Shown here: positions 58,690 to 64,000 of the stretch, piece by piece
Layout of the letters: each line of letters begins with the position of its first letter
Position numbering within the stretch: the first letter of the stretch is position 1
Translations under genes and position numbers: made by a program
DNA from: Budorcas taxicolor
Taxonomy: Eukaryota > Chordata > Mammalia > Artiodactyla > Bovidae
Length of the DNA: 64,000 bases
Reading direction: 5' to 3'
Assembly: GCF_023091745.1 (NCBI RefSeq)
Contig: NC_068930.1
Span: forward strand, 9,942,262 to 10,006,261
Notes under the pieces: generated by a model
Told to the model about the DNA's origin: nothing
Seen by the model: the letters and a program-made list of their open reading frames with translations, nothing else
The model's database searches: none

Positions 58690-59470
58690 ATCCCCCTTTC
58701 CCTACCTTTCAAGGCCCAACTCAAATCCCACCAACCTTGAAAAGCTCTCAGGCTACCCTGGCCTGAAGCTCACCATTCCCTCTCTGAACCATCAGTACCA
58801 GACCCTATCACCAGCGGGAACCCGTGTGCAGTATTTTCTTGGAACGTGCATTCTATTATTTTAACATCTTCTTTGACTTTTCACCAAAGCACACGTCTCC
58901 CTCTTCCCGTGACACCCCCTCACCTCCCCCTCTTCTGCGTATGATGTTCAAACCTCTGCCATCCTCCAAGACCCAGATCAATGTCACCTCCCTCGAGAAA
59001 CTTCCCGATTCTCACAACTCCCTTCTGACTCCAGAAGCCCTGCACTCGGGGACGTGTCTTATGTCCCGTGGTGTAGGAGGCTACCTCTCCACGTGGCCTT
59101 ATCCTCAGCACCCGGCTGCACCCTTGTGACCCCCCCAAGCAGGCATCATACCCTGCATGCGGACCGTCTCCAGAGCAGCCGGAGTGCGCAGACCCCAGCT
59201 CACAGAACACAGCTTCACAGGCGAGGTTCTTACCCACCCATCACACGTGCTCCTCCGTGGACAGCCCCTAAAACCAAGCTGCCCAAATGCTTGGCCTTGC
59301 TACAGACACATTAGCTCAGTCCTCAGGTCCTTGCTTCGGCTGTCCCCTCGGCCTGAAAGGCCCTTTCCTCATGGTCTCTTCCTGGCTGCCCTCCCTGCAA
59401 GACTCAGCGCTGTCTCTTCCAGGAAGCCTGCTCTGCATGCTCCACCAGCCCCTCGCTAGGACTGCCCGTC
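58690..59470 (+). mobile_element. L2-like LINE sequence
   Basis: Blocks such as AAGGCCCAACTCAAATCCCA, CTCGAGAAACTTCCCGATTC and CTCTTCCAGGAAGCCTGCTC resemble L2 3' sequence. More than one fragment is likely. Confidence 0.4.
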
Positions 59471-60072
59471 CTTTGTCCTGTCCTCCAGCCTGCTGGGAGA
59501 TAGGCTTAGAGCTTTCTGGATGCCCCCGGGGGTCTCTGAAGACAGCAGTGTGGGGACAGGTCACCTGGGATCCTGTCACAGCTAACTCTGATCAGGGTGG
59601 GCCCAAGGCATCCCAGAAGCTTGAGGTGCCGAGTGACGCCAACACTGCAGGTCTGCAGGCCTGCGTGAGCAGGGCCCCGGAACAGCGCTTCTCTGCCCTG
59701 GGTGCACCTGGCAACCACCCTTACAGCTGAAGCACGACCACGCTCGGGCCCACCTGGCGCCAGGTAACAGGAACATCTAGGACTGGGCCCAGGAGCCGCC
59801 GCTTCATCAGTTTCTCTGGGTGACGCCCACGTGCAGACGCGGCCTAGAACCAAGCCCTTGCCTGTTTCTGAGCATCTCCCCACTGTCTGTCAGCCCCTCG
59901 TAAACAAACACTCCCCTTCAGTGTGATGGTAGACAAGCATCTCCAGCTGCACATGACACGACCAGCGACAGGCAGACGAGAGCGAGCGCAGCCATGCCCA
60001 CCTGCCTCCTCCGCACCCCCTTCTCGCGGCAGCCTCGGCCCGGCCCGGCCCAGCCCGGGGCTCCTGCCCACT

Positions 60073-60174
60073 AGTGGGTTGCCATTTCCTCCTCCAGAGG
60101 GTCTTCCCAACCCAGGGATCAAACCCAGGTCAGGTTTCAGGAAGATTCTTTTACCACTGAACCACCAGGAAGGC
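60073..60174 (-). mobile_element. Bov-tA SINE fragment (tRNA-derived half)
   Basis: AGTGGGTTGCCATTTCCTCC to TTTTACCACTGAACCACCAG, antisense, with a small internal change in the B-box area. Confidence 0.85.
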
Positions 60175-62349
60175 TATAAACTATAAGCTTATATCTATTA
60201 ATTATGCGTTATACCACTCTGTTATTATTTTATCGTTTCTTCTTCATGGTGAAGGTTACTGGAAAGGGTCAGACACCTGGGTTTGGAAGGGTTCACGGCA
60301 CTTAAGAGCTGGCCTCCACACAGTGCAGAGTCAGCCACACTGGGCTGCACTTCCAGCTTCCCGGGGACCAGCCCGCCCCTCCCGTGGGAAGCGTGTGGTC
60401 AGGGTGATGGTTGATGAGCAGCGCTGGGGGGCGGCCACGACGGGGAACAGTGAGGGGGAGCAACGCTGGCTGCAGCCGTCGCCCACCTCAGCCCCCTGGA
60501 CGGGGCAGCGAGCAGCCGTGTGGCGCGGGCCCCAGCACCGTGGTCCCCGCCACCCTCCGGGAGGCAGCAGAGGGAAGATCAACATCCCAGGGACGGCGAG
60601 TCAAGGATCATAAAGACCAAACAGGCACTTGTGAAGAGTTTTCGGACCTAGGCTCAGAATTTGGGCAGGAGCAAAAGTACCGAGAGAGTCACGTGAGACA
60701 CAACAAGGATTTATCTTCAGGACACTTAGCAGTGATGGGAAATGCCAGGCTCTGGGCTGCTACAAGGGAACGGTCAGATTCAGCTGCCTGCATGCCCTCC
60801 AGGTCTGCAGGCGGCTCCGGTCTCAGAGCTGAGCCCTGGGGGCCGGGCTCCCCATCTCCCCCAAGTTCACCTGGCCTTCAGAAAGGCACAGTGACATCAG
60901 TCACCCACTTCCTGGGAAGGACTGATGCCTCCTACACTCCTAGGAGACGGCCACGTCAGTTCCTAATGGGTGAGAAAAACAGATGCCCAGCCACAGACAG
61001 GAGTGAACTCTGTCCCTGCGGATGTGAGCGAAAAAAGTTCAACTACCACCAAGAGAAAAGCTGAAAACACGCTAAGCCTTGAGGAAAGCTGAGCTGGGAG
61101 AGTTGCATACACCTCCCAGGAAGGGGAGGCCCTGACCTCTCAGGCAAGAGGCCCACCTACACGCGCTGACTTCCCACGACAGGGAAGTGGGGACAGGACG
61201 CAAAACCCCGGAAAGATGAGGCATAAAGTCAGAGTCTCTGGACTTTTACAGAAAGGAAACAGGAAGATCCAACACACTCTGTAGAGAAAAGACTCCCTCA
61301 AAACCAGGCCTCACCTAACACAGCACAGGTATGGGTTTTCTAGGCAGCCCAGCGTCTGCCCTGGAAGGCTGGGCCTCCCCTCCGTCTCAGCCCATGGGAC
61401 TCGGGGAAGGCGACCCCTCCGAGCACTCTGTTCCTCGGGCCAAGGGCAGGCACGGGGCCCAGCAGAGCCAGAGGGGCCCCGGGAATCCTGCTGGGAAAGG
61501 TGCCCCTCCTCTGCCCACGCATCTGGGGGCTGCAGGGACGAGGGCCTACAGCCACTGGGCGCCTTCCTGCCATGGTGGGGGCAGAGCAAGGAAGGGGCCA
61601 GAGACACAGGGCCAGACCACCAGCAGCGCCACCCGGGCACCGAACCCACTGTGCTGGGGGAGGGCTTCTATCAGTTTTGTGAGGAGCAAGAGCCTCCTTT
61701 GACTTGAGCCAGTCTGAGATGGGCTTCTGTCACTAACAAGTGACAAAAATCCTAATTAATGCTTCCCTCCCCCAAACAAAGCCCAACTATTTTGATGTTT
61801 TCCTTCTTAGTAAAGTTTAGCTTATCTCACTCAGCATGTGTTTGAACAGCCTGCTGATCTGATTTTGCAGCACTCACCCCATGGGGTTTCTGAGGAGAAT
61901 GTGGGGAGATGGACCTTGGGAAACAGACTGGCAAGTATCGCCTTTGCCCTCCCTGGTGCCCTGACTCCCCCACCAGCTTGGCCCCGGGACCATCCCTCAA
62001 TTCAGGTGGAGGGTCCGTGCCCCTGGGCAGGCCTGGCCTCTTAGTGACCCCTGTGGGTCCTGCCCGACAGCCTGCTCTCTCTTCACTGATGTTAACAAGA
62101 GCCCTGGCCAAAGGCTGGCTGAGGGAGGTCTTCCAGATAGTGAAGAATCGCTGAGGCTGGCCCCAGGCTCCAGTGTGGACGCCCAGCTTACACTCGTGGG
62201 AAAGAAAGCTGCTTCAGGATGCACGTCAGAGCAGCCAGGTCGCTCTGATGTTCAGAGTGAGGGTAAGATCAGGAGACCCCACAGGCAGCCCCCAGGGCGT
62301 GCTGATCCGGGCTGGGCTCCGTCCCGGCCACGTGCCCCAGCCCAGAAAG

Positions 62350-62371
62350 TGGCGGGGGGGGGGGGGGTGGG
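62350..62371. repeat. G-run
   Basis: GGCGGGGGGG-type run of about 14 G plus a T and GGG, in a SYNM intron. Confidence 0.85.
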
Positions 62372-63459
62372 CCTCGGTCCCCTCCTCCCTGCTCCAGGTC
62401 TAACTTGCCCATCTGCTGACGATGATGGCACTGACGACCAGGCGTCCTGGGATCAGCCAGGGCCAAGGCTCCAAAGCTCACCCACACCCACGACTGATTC
62501 ACGCTCACAGCAACCAGGAGTCAGCGGGCATCGAGTCCACTTTACACGGCTTGGTGGGTACGGCACAGGCCCCACACCAGCCTGGATGCCTGCCTCTAGA
62601 CCCTTCCCCCACGTGCAAAAGAGGTGTATGGCGTCCACCACCTGAAGGGCAACACAGGCAGTGAGCAACCTCAAAGGACTCAGCACTGCATCAGGCAGGC
62701 AGTGAGGGCTCAGTAACCACTGTCATCTCACAAGTGGGGTGCCTGGGTCCCTGAAAGTCCTTCCACTGTAAGCATCTGCAATCTGGGCCGCCCGGTCCAG
62801 TCCTCATTGCTTAGGAAAGCTGCAGGGGGTGTGAGGTGCCACCTCAGCCAGTGATGGCTCACCCCTGGGGACAGGAGGTGGGCACTAAGGGCAAGCACCA
62901 TTCTGTGACCCACAGGTCATGCCAGGGAGGCCACGGCCTCCGCCCCTCTGAGGGCTCCGTGACTGTTTCATCTGGGTCGATCGAATTCAAGTCAACATCT
63001 TCATAAACAAAGCCAGGCACCTGGAGCTCCCTGCTGATCTTTGGGCAGAGATGAGTTTCTTGAAGGATGAACCCCTGGAGACAGAGTTAGAGCCCCGGGG
63101 TTTGAACCAACAGCACAACTGGCAGATGGACTCAGACTTTCTGGGTCCGAGTCCTGGTCTTCTCCTTTCTAGGTCTGTAACTAACACGGTACCTAATCCC
63201 TAGGATCAGGGAGCTGGCATGTATAGAGCTCTTCAGTGGTTCCCTAGACATGCAAAGGGCAGGCAAGGGGGCAAAACTCAGCTACTCCCAGCACCAGGGG
63301 GTGCCCGCTCTGTGATCTGAGTGGGGCCCTGCCCCCCTCCCCGCTCTGGCTCTGGACACCTGGTTTGGCCACCCTGGGGGCTGCTCCTTGCTATGACAAA
63401 GCTACCGCCACTGCACAGAGCCTGCAGGGGCTTTAAAGTGCTCAGTGCAGTGCCCTTAC

Positions 63460-63584
63460 CTGTAGGTTGCCACCTCCAGGCTGAGGCCAGTCTTCACCTG
63501 CACGAGCTCCTGGTAGTCCCGCAGCCGGTCAGCCATGGCCAAGGTGAGGGCTGCCTTCTCATCCTCCAGGTAGGCAATCTCTCT
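63460..63584 (-). CDS. SYNM: Synemin rod exon (coil 2B, C-terminal part)
   Basis: This 125-base exon encodes 41 residues, from REIAYLEDEKAALTLAMADR to KTGLSLEVATY, plus AG of an Arg codon. The acceptor is TTCTCTTTAG and the donor is GTAAGG. The sequence is the helix-termination end of an intermediate-filament rod and keeps a heptad pattern of hydrophobic residues. It matches synemin closely. It is the most upstream SYNM exon in the window; the large first exon with the head and most of the rod must lie beyond 64000. The three exons give about 1277 residues of synemin in total. Confidence 0.95.
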
Positions 63585-64000
63585 CTAAAGAGAACAGAAG
63601 TTTTGGGGGTCAGGAGGCTGGAGCTCTGCGGGGTCCAACACAAAAAGAGATGACAAATTTCCAGATTTATTAAAAACACAGTCGTTGCAAGGACAATTTT
63701 TAAATACTGTATTTCTCCCACCTGGAAAAGTTTTTTTTTTTTTTTTAATCACTTAAGGAAGATGTGATTAGCACACAGAATTTTCTGTTCATACTCCCTA
63801 ATAATAAAGCTTGTAAAGCATTTCTACACCTTAGACATCAGTCAGCATAGGTAAGTAAATACAGTAACACTGGCGAAGTAAGATACTATTTAAAATAAGC
63901 CAAGACTAGAAAGCAGGGATTTTACTATATTTAAAACAGAAGTCACTCAGATCTGAAACAGAATTTTCCCCACACTCACAATTTGCCCAGTTATATAAGC
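63585..64000 (-). other. SYNM intron upstream of the rod exon (incomplete)
   Basis: Bases to the window edge are non-coding. They include a T-run at 63729-63747 and otherwise AT-rich unique sequence. Confidence 0.75.
63729..63747. repeat. T-run
   Basis: About 18 consecutive T bases. It reads as an A-run in the SYNM direction. Confidence 0.85.

Larger units (their letters stand above)
53890..63459 (-). other. SYNM intron, 9.6 kb
   Basis: A GC-rich intron. It contains a 34-base minisatellite (56121-56254), a BOV-A2 fragment (57034-57139), an antisense MIR (about 57345-57550), a long G-run (58518-58571), L2-like sequence (about 58690-59470), a SINE fragment (60073-60174) and a second G-run (62350-62371). 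The long open frames at 54700-57280 and 60400-62650 have no recognisable homology and overlap on both strands. They reflect base composition. Confidence 0.7.

Noticed and set aside
63494..63721. 75-residue open frame on - overlapping the SYNM rod exon
   Set aside because: Wrong reading frame. The correct frame gives the intermediate-filament rod end with matching splice phases.

Overview
The window is nuclear DNA from a ruminant, almost certainly a bovid. The direct evidence is its dense load of ruminant-specific retroposons: at least a dozen tRNA-Glu-derived Bov-tA/BOV-A2 SINE copies or fragments, two BovB (RTE-type) LINE remnants, a CHR-type SINE and several L1 fragments, over a background of older mammalian MIR, L2, MaLR-LTR and hAT-like elements. 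Protein-coding exons are a small fraction of the bases and have canonical GT/AG borders, with introns of 0.6 to 15 kb.

Two genes are recognisable and they are arranged tail to tail. On the + strand, five exons between 9209 and 42705 encode the C-terminal 193 residues of TTC23, a tetratricopeptide protein of the primary cilium. Its 3' UTR runs to about 43145; earlier exons lie to the left of the window. On the - strand, exons at 63584-63460, 53889-53822 and 51576-47936 encode the end of the rod domain and the whole long tail of synemin (SYNM), an intermediate-filament protein of muscle and glia. The first exon (head and most of the rod) lies beyond base 64000. The SYNM 3' UTR probably runs to about 45345, so the two 3' ends are about 2.2 kb apart with a MaLR LTR between them. 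All reading phases match across every junction in both genes.

Layout: 1-9208 TTC23 intron; 9209-42705 TTC23 exons and introns; 42180-42790 a CpG-rich block covering the last intron and terminal exon of TTC23; 43146-45344 intergenic; 45345-47935 SYNM 3' UTR; 47936-51576 the giant SYNM tail exon; 51577-64000 SYNM introns with two small exons.

The most informative structure is inside the SYNM tail exon. Eight degenerate repeats of about 45 residues can be read directly, and a 921-base segment with a perfect GAG|GTAAGT donor and a CAG acceptor removes exactly 307 codons in frame, taking out repeats 2 to 8. This is the ruminant counterpart of the known alpha/beta synemin alternative splice. I see no prokaryotic, plasmid, phage or CRISPR content, no functional tRNA or rRNA gene, and no evidence of a wholly undescribed system. 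Large open frames elsewhere are chance or antisense ORFs in GC-rich or repeat DNA.
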